Of a DNA stretch of 64,000 nt, positions 27,533 to 38,595 are shown piece after piece. A program made the translations under genes and the position numbers. Positions within the stretch are counted from its first letter, which is position 1; every line of letters starts with the position of its first letter. The DNA is from Sutcliffiella horikoshii (GTDB lineage Bacteria; Bacillota; Bacilli; Bacillales; Bacillaceae_I). The stretch lies in NCBI RefSeq assembly GCF_019931755.1, contig NZ_CP082918.1, forward strand, positions 1,964,001 through 2,028,000. The letters are read 5' to 3'. The notes under the pieces were generated by a model. The model was not told the origin of the DNA. It made no database searches and saw only the letters and a list, made by a program, of their open reading frames with translations.

Positions 27533-28471
27533 ATGAAAATATTGCTTTTCGCAGATCCCGGAATTGACGACTCTTTAGCAATTATCTATGCATTGCTTCA
27601 TCCTGAAATTGAGCTGATGGGAATAGTTACAGGATATGGGAATGTTTCTGTATATGATGCAACACGAAATGCCTCCTTCCTTTTGGCGCTTGCAGGAAGA
27701 TCAGATATTCCGGTTATGAGGGGAACTTCACAGCCTTTAAGTGGCATCCACACGGTTTTTTATCCCGAGATACATGGACCACAAGGATTAGGCCCGATAA
27801 TACCCCCTGAAGACTTCAAAGCAGAGGTAAGTCCCTTTGAGTTAATGTTTGAGATTATCGAAAAAAATATAGATGACATCATAATTGTTGATGTGGGTAG
27901 ACAGACATCTCTTGTTTTCGCCTACAATCTCCGGCCTGAACTTATGGACCAGGTTAAAGAGGTATATCTTATGGGAGGAGCATTCATGGTTCCTGGTAAC
28001 GTAACAGATGTTGCGGAAGCCAACTTTTGGGGAGACCCAATTGCTACTTCTGTAATCTTGAATAAAGCGCAAAAAGTATATATAACCCCACTAAATGTAA
28101 CAAACAGGGCTATAATTACTAGGGATATTGCGACATTCATTTTCAATCAAACTAGTAGTCCGTACAAATATCTAATTCCAACTGTCACCAATTATTATGC
28201 TACATTTTACGACCAGGTGATGCCTGGTATAGATGGTTCACCAGTGCATGATGTATTCACCCTATATTATCTATTGAATAAGGATAAAACATATACAATT
28301 CAAAGAGATGTAAGGGTTGCAGTTGTTGACGGAAACAGAGGGCAAAGCATAGCGGACTTAAGGATGGTTTACAAAGAGCCTGAACGGAAACATTTTATAG
28401 TGATGGATTTTGATTATAACGATTTTATTGCTGACTTTACAAGGGTGAATTTGAGAGACGCAAGCCGATAA
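27533..28471 (+). CDS. Nucleoside hydrolase family protein
   Basis: A 312-residue protein of the inosine-uridine nucleoside N-ribohydrolase fold. The N-terminal Asp cluster reads LLFADPGIDDSLA (DPGxDD, calcium site). IHGPQGLGP, LMGGAFMVPGN, AEANFWGDPIA and the SPVHDVFTL His-Asp pair also fit. The family cleaves the N-glycosidic bond of nucleosides, but substrate choice cannot be read here. The ATG at 27533 is used. A GTG at 27524 in frame is an alternative. Confidence 0.85.
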   Translation: MKILLFADPGIDDSLAIIYALLHPEIELMGIVTGYGNVSVYDATRNASFLLALAGRSDIPVMRGTSQPLSGIHTVFYPEIHGPQGLGPIIPPEDFKAEVSPFELMFEIIEKNIDDIIIVDVGRQTSLVFAYNLRPELMDQVKEVYLMGGAFMVPGNVTDVAEANFWGDPIATSVILNKAQKVYITPLNVTNRAIITRDIATFIFNQTSSPYKYLIPTVTNYYATFYDQVMPGIDGSPVHDVFTLYYLLNKDKTYTIQRDVRVAVVDGNRGQSIADLRMVYKEPERKHFIVMDFDYNDFIADFTRVNLRDASR

Positions 28472-28571
28472 ATATTTAAAATTACTGCTAGCCCCAATTT
28501 TCTAATTGCTGAATAAAAAACAGTGATGTGATTATTATAAAAACATAGTAGTTAGATGGGGTGATGAGTTA

Positions 28572-29195
28572 ATGGATCTGAATTGGATTTGGAAAGCGGT
28601 TTTAATAACTATAATAGGAACGTTTTTACTAAGAATTGCAGGAAGAAAGTCCATTTCACAGATGACTTTAGCTCAAGTGGTAATAATGATTGGTATCGGT
28701 TCTCTGTTAATTCAACCTTTAGCAGGTAAAAGTATTTGGGTAACGTTTGGTGTAGGTATCACTCTTGTAGTAACACTGGTTTTAATGGAGTTCTTACAAC
28801 TAAAATCCGACATCTTTGAAAAGTTGATTACGGGAAAATCCAAGATACTAATAGAAAATGGAAAATTAAATGAAAAAACATTAAAGAAATTAAGATTTAC
28901 CATTGACCAATTGGAGATGAAACTTAGACAGAATAGTATATCTAGTATAAGTGATGTTAAGTGGGCCACTCTAGAGCCGAACGGGCAATTAGGATTTGAG
29001 TTAAACGAACAAGCTAAGCCGATAACCAGGAAAGAATGGAATCTCCTCTATCAAGAAATTCAACTTTTAAAAATAATGATTAATCCTTCAAGCAAACCAA
29101 GCCGTCTTGATAATGAGAAAGAAGGAAATCTATTTACCGAAGTTAAGAATGGAAAACATAAATTAAAAGAAAGTCCAGATGAGAAACTGGATTAA
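28572..29195 (+). CDS. DUF421 membrane protein (YetF/YrbG-like)
   Basis: A 207-residue protein. Residues 1-75 hold about three hydrophobic spans with the family motif RIAGRKSISQMTLAQVVIMIGIGSLL. A cytoplasmic DUF421 domain follows (KLRFTIDQLEMKLRQNSISSISDVKWATLEPNGQLGFEL is its core, about residues 97-138). Members have been tied to spore germination and stress in Bacillus, but the biochemical role is not defined. The C-terminal 40 residues are charged and likely disordered. Terminator shared with the convergent lexA. Confidence 0.85.
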   Translation: MDLNWIWKAVLITIIGTFLLRIAGRKSISQMTLAQVVIMIGIGSLLIQPLAGKSIWVTFGVGITLVVTLVLMEFLQLKSDIFEKLITGKSKILIENGKLNEKTLKKLRFTIDQLEMKLRQNSISSISDVKWATLEPNGQLGFELNEQAKPITRKEWNLLYQEIQLLKIMINPSSKPSRLDNEKEGNLFTEVKNGKHKLKESPDEKLD

Positions 29196-29203
29196 TGACC
29201 AAC

Positions 29204-29230
29204 AAAAAAAGCCGGTATACGGCTTTTTTT
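29204..29230. terminator. Bidirectional terminator between DUF421 gene and lexA
   Basis: A7-GCCG, loop GTATA, CGGC-T7, a stem with A and T flanks that works in both directions. Confidence 0.88.
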
Positions 29231-29840
29231 AATGGATATTACGATATACACCGATAACTTTACCAAGAATGCTCACATTTCGGACAATGATAGGTTCTAA
29301 TGTAGAGTTTTCCGGCTGCAGTCGGATATAATCCTTTTCTTTAAAGAAACGTTTGACTGTAGCTTCATCTTCTTCAGTCATGGCAACAACGATGTCTCCG
29401 TTATTAGCGGATTGTTGCTGACGAACGATAACATAGTCCCCATCAAGGATTCCGGCTTCGATCATACTGTCCCCCATAACCTCAAGCATGAAAACTTGCT
29501 CGTCTGGTGCAACATAGCGATCAGGAAGTGGAAAGTAGTCCTCTACGTTTTCAATGGCTGTAATTGGTTGACCCGCGGTTACTTTACCGATGATCGGAAC
29601 ATTGACGGCAGAAATCTTAGGGATAAGTTCATCTTCCATAATTTCGATGGCTCTCGGTTTAGTGGGATCTCGGCGAATAAGACCTTTGCTTTCAAGTCGA
29701 GCAAGATGCCCGTGTACAGTGGAGCTAGAAGCTAGTCCAACCGCTTCCCCGATTTCACGGACGGAAGGTGGATATCCTTTAGCTTGGACTTCTTTTTTTA
29801 TGTAATCTAATATGTCCTGTTGCCTTTTTGATAGTTTCAT
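29229..29840 (-). CDS. lexA: SOS repressor LexA
   Basis: A 203-residue LexA. It has a winged-helix N-terminus ([35 protein letters not shown]), the Ala-Gly autocleavage site in VTAGQP, catalytic Ser in GDSM, and Lys in ATVKRF. It represses DNA-damage genes until RecA filaments stimulate its cleavage. The ATG at 29840 follows GAGGTG. The frame could extend six residues upstream, but those overlap the ribosome site. It is divergent from yneB, with SOS boxes in between. Confidence 0.97.
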   Translation of the reverse strand: MKLSKRQQDILDYIKKEVQAKGYPPSVREIGEAVGLASSSTVHGHLARLESKGLIRRDPTKPRAIEIMEDELIPKISAVNVPIIGKVTAGQPITAIENVEDYFPLPDRYVAPDEQVFMLEVMGDSMIEAGILDGDYVIVRQQQSANNGDIVVAMTEEDEATVKRFFKEKDYIRLQPENSTLEPIIVRNVSILGKVIGVYRNIH

Positions 29841-29871
29841 ATTCCGCACCTCTATCATTTATATTAGTGAT

Positions 29872-30653
<782 letters not shown>

Positions 30654-30698
30654 TAAGATAAAAGCATATCTTCACAAGGAAGAAAGAAGGAGTTTTCT

Positions 30699-30929
30699 AT
30701 GTTATCAAAAGAAAAAATAGCAAGAATTAATGCACTGTCAAAAAAGGCCAAAAGCGAAGGCCTTACAAAGGAAGAAACAGTTGAACAACAAAAGCTTCGT
30801 CAAGAGTATATCAAGACTTTCCGAGCTTCCATGGAAAATACTTTGCAAGGTGTCACAATCGTGGATCCGGAAGGAAATGATGTCACTCCGGAAAAATTAA
30901 AGGATACTAAAAAGAATTTAAAGCATTAA
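30699..30929 (+). CDS. ynzC: DUF896 protein YnzC
   Basis: A 76-residue helical protein with the DUF896 pattern: [42 protein letters not shown], then [16 protein letters not shown]. YnzC forms a helical-hairpin and is part of the SOS-linked yne operon. The molecular role is unknown. AGAAAGAAGGAG ribosome site, 45 bases after yneB. Confidence 0.93.
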   Translation: MLSKEKIARINALSKKAKSEGLTKEETVEQQKLRQEYIKTFRASMENTLQGVTIVDPEGNDVTPEKLKDTKKNLKH

Positions 30930-30940
30930 TTGCTTTTTTT
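30920..30940 (+). terminator. Probable terminator after ynzC
   Basis: Short stem AAGCA / TTGCTT with loop TTAA-type bases and seven T residues, overlapping the ynzC stop. The stem is weak. Confidence 0.5.
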
Positions 30941-31020
30941 CAGAACATTGGAACATACTATCTATGATAAAATAGAATCTTTCCAATAAAAATAAGTTAA
31001 AGAGAGAAAGGGTGGAAAAG

Positions 31021-33027
31021 ATGACACAACATATTGATCAACTTTCCATTAACACAATTCGTACACTATCTATCGATGCAATTGAAAAAGCTAACTCAGG
31101 GCATCCAGGAATGCCAATGGGTGCTGCACCTATGGGCTATTCTTTATGGACAAGATTTATGAATCACAACCCTAAGAATCCGAACTGGTTCAATAGAGAC
31201 CGCTTTGTACTGTCTGCAGGTCACGGTTCTATGTTACTTTATAGCCTTTTACATTTAGGTGGATATGACGTTTCTATGAATGATTTAAAAGAATTCCGTC
31301 AATGGGGAAGTAAAACTCCTGGACATCCTGAATTCGGTCATACTCCTGGTGTAGATGCAACAACTGGTCCACTTGGACAAGGAATTGCAATGGGTGTCGG
31401 AATGGCAATGGCAGAACGCCACTTGGCAGCTACATACAATAAAGAAGATATGGAATTAGTAAATCACTTTACATACAGTATTTGTGGAGATGGAGACTTG
31501 ATGGAAGGTGTATCTGGAGAAGCTGCTTCTCTTGCATCTCACTTGAAATTGGGCCGTTTTATCGTTCTTTACGATTCTAATGATATCTCACTTGATGGGG
31601 ACCTTGATCGTTCTTTCTCTGAAAGCATTGAAACGCGTTTCAAAGGATACGGCTGGCAATATATCCGAGTGGAAGATGGAAACAATTTAGAAGAAATTGC
31701 TGCTGCAGTGGAAGAAGCACAGAGTGATTTGTCCCGTCCAACAATGATTGAGGTGAAGACCACTATCGGTTATGGTTCACCAAACCGTGCAGGTAAATCG
31801 GACGTTCATGGTGCTCCTCTAGGTTCAGATGAGTTGAAATTAACTAAAGAAGCATATAAATGGACATTTGAGAACGACTTCCATGTTCCGGAAGAAGTGT
31901 ACACGCATTTCCGTGAAACGGTTGCAGATAAAGGTGCAAAAGTGGAAGCGGAATGGAATGAGCTATTTGATGCTTATAAAACAAAATACCCAGAGCTTGG
32001 AAAACAGCTTGAAGCAGCAATGAAAGGTGAACTTCCTGAAGGATGGGATTCCGAGATTCCTGTTTATGAAGAAGGAAAAAGCTTAGCTTCCCGTGCTTCT
32101 TCTGGTGAGGTTCTGAACGCTATTGCCAAACAAGTACCTTACTTCTTTGGTGGATCTGCTGACTTGGCTGGATCAAACAAAACGAATATTAAAAACGAAG
32201 CTGACTTCACAGCTGAAGATTACAGCGGACGTAATATTTGGTTTGGTGTTCGTGAATTCGGAATGGGTGCAGCTATGAACGGTATGGCGTTACATGGTGG
32301 TCTGAAAGTATACGGCGGAACTTTCTTTGTATTCTCTGATTACTTGCGTCCTGCAATCCGATTAGCAGCGCTTCAAGGGCTGCCTGTGACATATGTGTTT
32401 ACACATGACTCCATCGCAGTTGGAGAAGATGGACCTACACATGAGCCGATTGAACAGCTACCATCATTGCGTGCAATGCCAAACCTATGTGTTATTCGTC
32501 CAGCAGACGGTAACGAGACGGCTGCAGCATGGAAAGTGGCGTTAGAATCCGAAAAAACACCAACGGCACTTGTGTTAACACGTCAAAATCTACCTACTAT
32601 TAAAGGAACAGATGAGACTGCACTTGAAGGTGTGCGTAAAGGTGCTTATGTTATTTCCAAAGCTGGAAAAGAAACTGCGGATGCACTTATCCTTGCAACA
32701 GGATCTGAAGTTGGTCTTGCTGTAGATGCTCAAAAGGCGTTACAACAAGATGGCATTCATGTTTCTGTCGTGAGTATGCCTTCATGGGATCGTTTTGAAC
32801 AACAATCTCAAGAATACAAAAACTCTGTATTACCGAAAGATGTGAAGAAACGCCTTGGAATTGAGATGGCTACTCCACTAGGCTGGGAGCGCTATACTGG
32901 AGATGAAGGGGATATCCTTGCAATCAACGGATTCGGCGCATCAGCACCAGGAGAGCGAATCATGAAAGAATACGGATTTACTACGGAAAATGTAGTTGCA
33001 CGTGTTAAAGCGTTATTAGATAAATAA
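31021..33027 (+). CDS. tkt: Transketolase
   Basis: A 668-residue transketolase. TPP-domain motifs include [39 protein letters not shown] and DSNDISLDG. The pyrimidine domain has [19 protein letters not shown]. It moves two-carbon ketol groups between sugars of the pentose phosphate pathway. The ATG at 31021 follows an AAAGGGTGG site. A GTG at 31012 in frame overlaps that site. It lies in the usual place after ynzC. Confidence 0.98.
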   Translation: MTQHIDQLSINTIRTLSIDAIEKANSGHPGMPMGAAPMGYSLWTRFMNHNPKNPNWFNRDRFVLSAGHGSMLLYSLLHLGGYDVSMNDLKEFRQWGSKTPGHPEFGHTPGVDATTGPLGQGIAMGVGMAMAERHLAATYNKEDMELVNHFTYSICGDGDLMEGVSGEAASLASHLKLGRFIVLYDSNDISLDGDLDRSFSESIETRFKGYGWQYIRVEDGNNLEEIAAAVEEAQSDLSRPTMIEVKTTIGYGSPNRAGKSDVHGAPLGSDELKLTKEAYKWTFENDFHVPEEVYTHFRETVADKGAKVEAEWNELFDAYKTKYPELGKQLEAAMKGELPEGWDSEIPVYEEGKSLASRASSGEVLNAIAKQVPYFFGGSADLAGSNKTNIKNEADFTAEDYSGRNIWFGVREFGMGAAMNGMALHGGLKVYGGTFFVFSDYLRPAIRLAALQGLPVTYVFTHDSIAVGEDGPTHEPIEQLPSLRAMPNLCVIRPADGNETAAAWKVALESEKTPTALVLTRQNLPTIKGTDETALEGVRKGAYVISKAGKETADALILATGSEVGLAVDAQKALQQDGIHVSVVSMPSWDRFEQQSQEYKNSVLPKDVKKRLGIEMATPLGWERYTGDEGDILAINGFGASAPGERIMKEYGFTTENVVARVKALLDK

Positions 33028-33040
33028 GCAATTAACTGGA

Positions 33041-33079
33041 GTGAGCATTGCCTAATTTAGGGGTAATGCTCATTTTTTT
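33041..33079 (+). terminator. Rho-independent terminator after tkt
   Basis: GTGAGCATTGCC pairs imperfectly with GGGTAATGCTCAT around an 8-base loop, then seven T residues. Confidence 0.8.
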
Positions 33080-33084
33080 ATAGA

Positions 33085-33092
33085 TTCGACAA
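33085..33092 (-). promoter_or_regulatory. Candidate Spo0A box upstream of sirA
   Basis: TTCGACAA is the reverse complement of TTGTCGAA and contains the full 0A core TGTCGAA. It lies about 70 bases upstream of a TATAAT (33156-33161) preceding sirA. B. subtilis sirA is a direct Spo0A target. Confidence 0.6.
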
Positions 33093-33191
33093 TATATGCT
33101 AAAAATAGCCCCTTGCCAACTACACTATAAGACAAAACTCTTCTCTATCATTCTCTATAATAAAAGAAAAGAAGTGATAGGAGGGTTTCGT

Positions 33192-33623
33192 TTGCGCGAA
33201 TATATGATTTATCTGATAGAGGAAGAAGTAGCTAAACATTACTCAGGTAATGAGTTAAAACTTTTCCAGCTTTTTCAGCAATACGAACAAGAGGAACCAC
33301 TTCGTTCAATTATTAAACGGCAAGTGGATTATGTTACGTTACCAGTCCCGACCTTCCCACTTCAACAATCATTAGAGCAGGCCTTAAAGAATAAGGAAGG
33401 TTACAAACGAGTAGCCTATCAGCATAAAATAGAGAAAGAAGATTCCACAGCGAAGCTATCCATTTTCGAAAAGTACTTAAAGCTTTCTTCGACGGGATCA
33501 TTTGAAGCAGAGGCAATCTTCTTCGAAATTATACGTAAACAAGCACCATACTTCCTTGCGATAGACGCTACCTCGAATCGCTATGGCTGGCTCCAACCAA
33601 TCAAACAGAGAAAATTTGTTTAA
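33192..33623 (+). CDS. sirA: Sporulation inhibitor of replication SirA
   Basis: A 143-residue protein resembling B. subtilis YneE/SirA: the start REYMIYLIEEEVAKHYSGNE, middle RQVDYVTLPVPTFPLQQSL, and end EAIFFEIIRK ... FLAIDATSNRYGWLQPIKQRKFV. SirA binds the DnaA domain I and blocks new rounds of replication at sporulation onset. The TTG at 33192 follows AGGAGGG by six bases and aligns with the known N-terminus. The frame continues 32 codons upstream through the promoter, which I reject. It sits between tkt and yneF as in B. subtilis. Confidence 0.92.
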   Translation: MREYMIYLIEEEVAKHYSGNELKLFQLFQQYEQEEPLRSIIKRQVDYVTLPVPTFPLQQSLEQALKNKEGYKRVAYQHKIEKEDSTAKLSIFEKYLKLSSTGSFEAEAIFFEIIRKQAPYFLAIDATSNRYGWLQPIKQRKFV

Positions 33624-33715
33624 TTGGTGGAGAAATCTATCGGAAAATGTTGTATAATAGGTTTTAGTTTAGTACACTACATTGGTAGACCTAGTTTTGA
33701 GGAGGAAATTTTTTA

Positions 33716-33934
33716 ATGGAAACATGGATTTGGATTCTTATTGTAGTTCTAGCATTGATTGCTGGGGTTGCACTAGGATTTTTCATCGCTCGTAAGTACA
33801 TGATGACTTACTTAAAGAAAAATCCACCAATTAATGAGCAAATGCTTCGCGTGATGATGATGCAAATGGGAATGAAACCATCCCAAAAGAAAATTAATCA
33901 GATGATGTCTGCGATGAATAAGCAAATGAAATAA
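33716..33934 (+). CDS. yneF: UPF0154 membrane protein YneF
   Basis: A 72-residue protein. One N-terminal membrane span ([22 protein letters not shown]) is followed by the conserved cytoplasmic part [20 protein letters not shown] and a Met/Gln-rich tail. It belongs to UPF0154, universal in Bacilli, function unknown. GAGGAGG ribosome site and its own terminator. Confidence 0.95.
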   Translation: METWIWILIVVLALIAGVALGFFIARKYMMTYLKKNPPINEQMLRVMMMQMGMKPSQKKINQMMSAMNKQMK

Positions 33935-33937
33935 ATG

Positions 33938-33966
33938 AAAAAGCACTCACTATGGGTGCTTTTTCT
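33938..33966 (+). terminator. Rho-independent terminator after yneF
   Basis: Perfect stem AAAAAGCAC / GTGCTTTTT with a 9-base loop and T-rich tail. Confidence 0.88.
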
Positions 33967-34064
33967 TTTTGAGAAAAAACACTACAAAAAGTATCTTCCT
34001 AAAAATTTGAATATTTGCTAAACTGTTATAGTTGAACATAGATAGAAAAATCGGGGGAAAGACG

Positions 34065-35813
34065 ATGAGTATTTTTAAGGACCTTTGGTGGTTTTTTAAA
34101 CAAGAAAGAAGGTCATACATTCCTGGGGTGCTGCTGCTTGCATTTGTAGCGTTCCTTGAAATGATTCCACCAAGAATAGTAGGAATGACGGTCGATCATA
34201 TTGTAGAAGGTACCCTTACGAGGGAAACCATCCTTACACTAATGCTTGTACTCCTTGGTACAGCTATCATCGTCTACATATTACGGTATCTTTGGAGAAT
34301 CATGATTTTTGGCCCGGCGGTGAGGCTGGCCAGATTACTCCGTAACAATTTATATGAGCATTTTACAAAAATGTCCGCCGGTTTTTATCAACGGAGACGT
34401 GTTGGGGATTTAATGGCACATTCTACGAATGATCTCCAAGCAATCCAACAGACTGCGGGAGCGGGGGTTTTAACTCTTGTTGATTCCCTAATGACTGGAG
34501 GGTTTGTTCTAATCGCCATGGCAGCAACAATCAGTTGGAAATTGACATTGATTTGTCTTATTCCATTGCCAATCATGGCTATTGCAACAAACTACTACGG
34601 TACACTGCTTCACAAAACATTTCATAAAGCACAAGCAGCCTTTTCATCCTTAAATGATAAAGTACAAGAAAGTGTTAATGGAATAAAAGTGGTCAAAACC
34701 TTCGGGCAGGAAAAAGAGGAAATAGTTGAGTTTGAAAAACAGGCAGAAGATGTGGTGAAAAAGAATGTGACAGTGGCAAAAATAGACTCCCTTTTTGACC
34801 CTACTATTGGCTTGGTTATTGGTGTCTCCTTTTTCCTTGCAATCGCTTTTGGCTCTAGATATGTCATGACAGGAGAACTGACGATTGGGGAATTGATTGC
34901 ATTCACTACCTATCTCGGTCTATTGATCTGGCCAATGCTTGCATTTGGTTGGCTCTTCAACATTGTAGAACGCGGTAGGGCTTCTTACGACCGTGTAACA
35001 GCACTGATGAAAGAGGAAGTAGATATAAAAGATACAGAAGGAGCAATCGAAACAGTTCCGACAGGTGATATTGTATACAATGTCCAAACCTTTACCTATC
35101 CAACAGAGGAAGAAGCTTTGCTAAAAGATATTCATGTACATTTAAAACAAGGGCAGACACTAGGTGTGGTCGGAAAGACAGGTAGTGGAAAGACCACATT
35201 ACTGAAAATGCTGATAAGGGAATTTGATGGCATTCATGGAGATATCCTGATTGGTGAAACATCAATAAAAAATTACACGTTAGAAGCTTTGCGAAAAGCA
35301 ATCGGATATGTACCTCAGGATCATTTCCTTTTCTCTGCCACCATTGCTGATAATATTGCTTTCGCAGTACCAGATGCGAAATTTGAAGAAATCATTCAAG
35401 CGGCCAAACTCGCAAACATCCATGAGGATATTATTCAATTTACGGACGGTTATCAGACAATGGTTGGAGAGCGTGGGGTTTCCTTGTCGGGCGGGCAAAA
35501 GCAACGTTTATCCATTGCTAGAGCTTTGTTAATGGATCCGGAAATTTTAATATTGGACGATTCACTTTCCGCGGTGGATGCAAAGACAGAGGAAAGCATC
35601 CTGCATGCTCTAAAGGAAAATCGTCAAGGGAAAACAACGATTATTACCTCTCATCGATTAAGTGCCATCCAGCATGCACAAACAATTATCGTTTTGGAAA
35701 ATGGGCACATCGTGCAGAAGGGTACACATGGGAAGCTGATGGATGAGGATGGTTGGTATAAGGAAATGTACCACCGGCAGGCTTTAGAATCCCTTGTGGA
35801 GCATGGGGGTTAA
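34065..35813 (+). CDS. ABC exporter half-transporter with degenerate Walker B (BmrC/YheI-like)
   Basis: A 582-residue protein: about six membrane spans (residues 15-300) then a nucleotide-binding domain with Walker A GKTGSGKTT, signature LSGGQKQR, Walker B ILILDDS and TSHRLS. The catalytic Glu after Walker B is replaced by Asp, the mark of the degenerate-site partner in heterodimeric exporters such as BmrC. The N-terminal sequence resembles YheI. It pairs with the next gene, whose ATG touches this stop codon. Multidrug export is the family role, but the substrate is unknown. The ATG at 34065 follows GGGGGAAAG. Confidence 0.9.
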   Translation: MSIFKDLWWFFKQERRSYIPGVLLLAFVAFLEMIPPRIVGMTVDHIVEGTLTRETILTLMLVLLGTAIIVYILRYLWRIMIFGPAVRLARLLRNNLYEHFTKMSAGFYQRRRVGDLMAHSTNDLQAIQQTAGAGVLTLVDSLMTGGFVLIAMAATISWKLTLICLIPLPIMAIATNYYGTLLHKTFHKAQAAFSSLNDKVQESVNGIKVVKTFGQEKEEIVEFEKQAEDVVKKNVTVAKIDSLFDPTIGLVIGVSFFLAIAFGSRYVMTGELTIGELIAFTTYLGLLIWPMLAFGWLFNIVERGRASYDRVTALMKEEVDIKDTEGAIETVPTGDIVYNVQTFTYPTEEEALLKDIHVHLKQGQTLGVVGKTGSGKTTLLKMLIREFDGIHGDILIGETSIKNYTLEALRKAIGYVPQDHFLFSATIADNIAFAVPDAKFEEIIQAAKLANIHEDIIQFTDGYQTMVGERGVSLSGGQKQRLSIARALLMDPEILILDDSLSAVDAKTEESILHALKENRQGKTTIITSHRLSAIQHAQTIIVLENGHIVQKGTHGKLMDEDGWYKEMYHRQALESLVEHGG

Positions 35814-37616
35814 ATGATGAACAATCAGACCATTACAGCAAAAGAGCAAAGACAGGTATTAAAGAGATTATTGGGGTATGCCAAACCGCATACGCGACAA
35901 TTCATATTTGCATTCAGCTTACTCGTCCTTGCGACTATCGGGGAAATAGTGGGACCTTTAATCATCAAAGTGTTCATTGATGATTATTTAACACCACAAG
36001 TGATGGAAACGGGTCCTATTGTTACCCTTGCCTCTCTTTATATCGGAATATTGATTGCAAAAGTGATCATTACTTATTTTCAACTGTTAAAATTTCAGGA
36101 GATATCATTAAAGATTATACAAGAACTGCGGATTGACATTTTTGCGAAGGTACAAAAACTAGGATTGAAGTTTTTTGATAAAACCCCTGGAGGCAGCATC
36201 GTTTCAAGAGTCACTAATGATACTGAAGCGATCAAAGACATGTTTGTAAGTGTTATCTCAACATTCGTTCAAAATGGAGTTTTCTTGATTGGTATCTTCA
36301 TTGCGATGTTTCTTTTGAATGTTCAACTGGCTATCTTCTGCTTGCTTATCATTCCGATCATTTTGGCGATAATGGCGACGTACCGACATTTCAGCTCCAG
36401 ATTTTATGCAGATATGAGGGAAAGACTCAGTCAGTTGAATGCCAAACTGAATGAATCCTTACAAGGGATGTCTATCATTCAAGTATTCAGACAAGAGAAG
36501 CGCCTTCGCAAGGAATTTGCAGAAATTAATGAAGCGCACTACCAGGCTGGAGTGAAAAATATTAAGCTTGACGGGCTCTTGCTTCGCCCAGCTATTGATT
36601 TTGTCTATGTACTTTCGTTAATTTTGGTATTGAGTTATTTTGGAATATCATCGATTGGTAACGTAATAGAAATAGGTGTCCTTTATGCATTTGTCAATTA
36701 CTTGGGGAGATTCTTTGAACCAGTGAATCAAATGATGATGAGGCTGTCTATGTACCAACAGGCTATTGTCTCCGCCTCAAGGGTCTTCCAACTACTTGAT
36801 GAAAAGGAATTAGCACCAACAGCGGAGCAGTCACTCAGCTCACCTTCCATTACATCAGGGGAAATTGAATTTAAGAACGTAACTTTTTCTTATGATGGAA
36901 AACGTGATGTATTAAAGAATATATCTTTTACAGCAAAACCGGGTGAAACAGTAGCGTTGGTTGGTCACACTGGAAGCGGAAAAAGTTCCATTATCAATCT
37001 TTTAATGAGGTTCTATCAAATTGAAAAAGGGGAAATACTTATTGATGGGTTCCCGCTGAAGTATTTTGAAGATCAGGAACTTCGTGAAAATATGGGCCTA
37101 GTACTCCAAGACCCATTCCTTTTCTATGGTACAATCAATCATAATATCCGCTTGCATGATCCGTCCATATCAGATCAAGAGATAAAAGCAGCGGCCGAAT
37201 TTGTTCAGGCGGACACTTTTATTAAGAAATTACCTAACCAATATGAGCAGTTAGTAGTCGAAAGAGGAGCGACCTTCTCTAGTGGTCAAAGGCAGCTGGT
37301 GGCATTTGCGAGGACGATCGCAACAAAACCTAAGATTCTGGTTCTTGATGAGGCAACGGCAAACATTGATACCGAAACAGAGGAAGCAATCCAGACAGCT
37401 CTTGAAAAAATGAGAAAAGGACGAACGACCATCGCGATTGCCCATCGACTTTCTACAATCCAAGACGCCGATCAAATTCTAGTTTTGCATCAAGGGGAAA
37501 TTGTCGAGAGGGGAACACATCAAGAATTATTGAATGTAGAAGGTTTGTATTACAAAATGTATCTTCTTCAAAACGGTAATCCTGAAAAGGTGGAAGATGC
37601 GGTGATTCACCCTTAA
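35814..37616 (+). CDS. ABC exporter half-transporter, catalytic partner (BmrD/YheH-like)
   Basis: A 600-residue protein with about six membrane spans and a C-terminal nucleotide-binding domain. It has Walker A GHTGSGKSS, Walker B ILVLDEATANID with the catalytic Glu, and IAHRLST. The signature is altered (FSSGQRQ in place of LSGGQ). This complements the upstream protein, which keeps LSGGQ but lacks the Glu, so one consensus ATP site forms between them. It starts directly at the upstream stop (TAAATG), giving coupled translation. Length is shorter than B. subtilis YheH. Confidence 0.9.
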   Translation: MMNNQTITAKEQRQVLKRLLGYAKPHTRQFIFAFSLLVLATIGEIVGPLIIKVFIDDYLTPQVMETGPIVTLASLYIGILIAKVIITYFQLLKFQEISLKIIQELRIDIFAKVQKLGLKFFDKTPGGSIVSRVTNDTEAIKDMFVSVISTFVQNGVFLIGIFIAMFLLNVQLAIFCLLIIPIILAIMATYRHFSSRFYADMRERLSQLNAKLNESLQGMSIIQVFRQEKRLRKEFAEINEAHYQAGVKNIKLDGLLLRPAIDFVYVLSLILVLSYFGISSIGNVIEIGVLYAFVNYLGRFFEPVNQMMMRLSMYQQAIVSASRVFQLLDEKELAPTAEQSLSSPSITSGEIEFKNVTFSYDGKRDVLKNISFTAKPGETVALVGHTGSGKSSIINLLMRFYQIEKGEILIDGFPLKYFEDQELRENMGLVLQDPFLFYGTINHNIRLHDPSISDQEIKAAAEFVQADTFIKKLPNQYEQLVVERGATFSSGQRQLVAFARTIATKPKILVLDEATANIDTETEEAIQTALEKMRKGRTTIAIAHRLSTIQDADQILVLHQGEIVERGTHQELLNVEGLYYKMYLLQNGNPEKVEDAVIHP

Positions 37617-37686
37617 TTTAAAATAAACACAATTGACCTAAAGTACCATCCGGGAAGAAAAATAAACTATAGGTGAGGTTACAATT

Positions 37687-38565
37687 ATGTTCACTTTTGC
37701 TATTGCGAAATTACTACGCCTCCTCCCTAATAAAGCTATAAAAACGCCGATGATTCCTTTGCAAGATGTGAAAATGAAAAAAGATATGATAATTGAAACA
37801 TCTGTTTGCCGCACTAAAATATCTTTCTATTATCCATTGAAAGAGAATCAGAAGAAATACCCTGTCTACATTAACTTCCATGGTGGAGCATTTATTATGA
37901 ATGAAAAGGAAATGGATGATCCTTATTGTCGTTTCCTTTCTAATCAGGCAGGGTGCGTTATTCTTAATGTTGATTATGCAAAGGCACCGGAGTACCCGTT
38001 TCCGAAACCGATTCAACAGGGTTATGACATTATTCAATGGCTGAAAAGAGAAGCAGATGAGTTGAATATTGATGCAGAAAAAATCATCCTTGGTGGACAA
38101 AGTTCAGGTGCAAATATCGCAGCTGCGCTCTGTCTTTACCTTGAAGAGAAAGGGGACAATCAGCCACTACTTCAAGTCCTATCTTGTCCGATGCTGGATT
38201 TTGTCACCTCGCACGCAGATAAACCAGAACCTGATAGGTGGCGTGCTCGATATCCTCAAGTAGCAAATTTTATAAATATGTGTTATTTACCTGATAATGA
38301 ACAAGCCCGCAATCCTCTTGCATCCCCTATTCATGCAGAGGTTAACGACCGCTTAGCTTCTGCGCTTATGATCGTTGCCGAGTACGACGCATTTAGACCA
38401 GAAGCTGAATGTTATGCGGAGAAATTAAAAGCATCAGGGGTAAACGTTCAATATAGGTTATACAAAGACTGTTACCATGCGTTTACCCATCTAGGCCCAA
38501 AGGAAAAGGCGGAAGAGGCCTGGTCGTTGATAGCAAGGGAAATCAAAGTAGTAGCCGAATCCTAA
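37687..38565 (+). CDS. Alpha/beta hydrolase, HSL-family esterase
   Basis: A 292-residue alpha/beta hydrolase. The oxyanion motif is HGGAF (NFHGGAFIM), the nucleophile elbow is GGQSSGAN, the acid is likely Asp in IVAEYDAFRPE, and the His is in CYHAFTH. This is the hormone-sensitive lipase type, acting on short to medium acyl esters. The N-terminal 25 residues are hydrophobic/basic and may be a membrane contact. It stands alone 70 bases after the ABC pair. Confidence 0.88.
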   Translation: MFTFAIAKLLRLLPNKAIKTPMIPLQDVKMKKDMIIETSVCRTKISFYYPLKENQKKYPVYINFHGGAFIMNEKEMDDPYCRFLSNQAGCVILNVDYAKAPEYPFPKPIQQGYDIIQWLKREADELNIDAEKIILGGQSSGANIAAALCLYLEEKGDNQPLLQVLSCPMLDFVTSHADKPEPDRWRARYPQVANFINMCYLPDNEQARNPLASPIHAEVNDRLASALMIVAEYDAFRPEAECYAEKLKASGVNVQYRLYKDCYHAFTHLGPKEKAEEAWSLIAREIKVVAES

Positions 38566-38595
38566 GATAGTTGAGAGTTTTTTTGTTTAAAAAAA

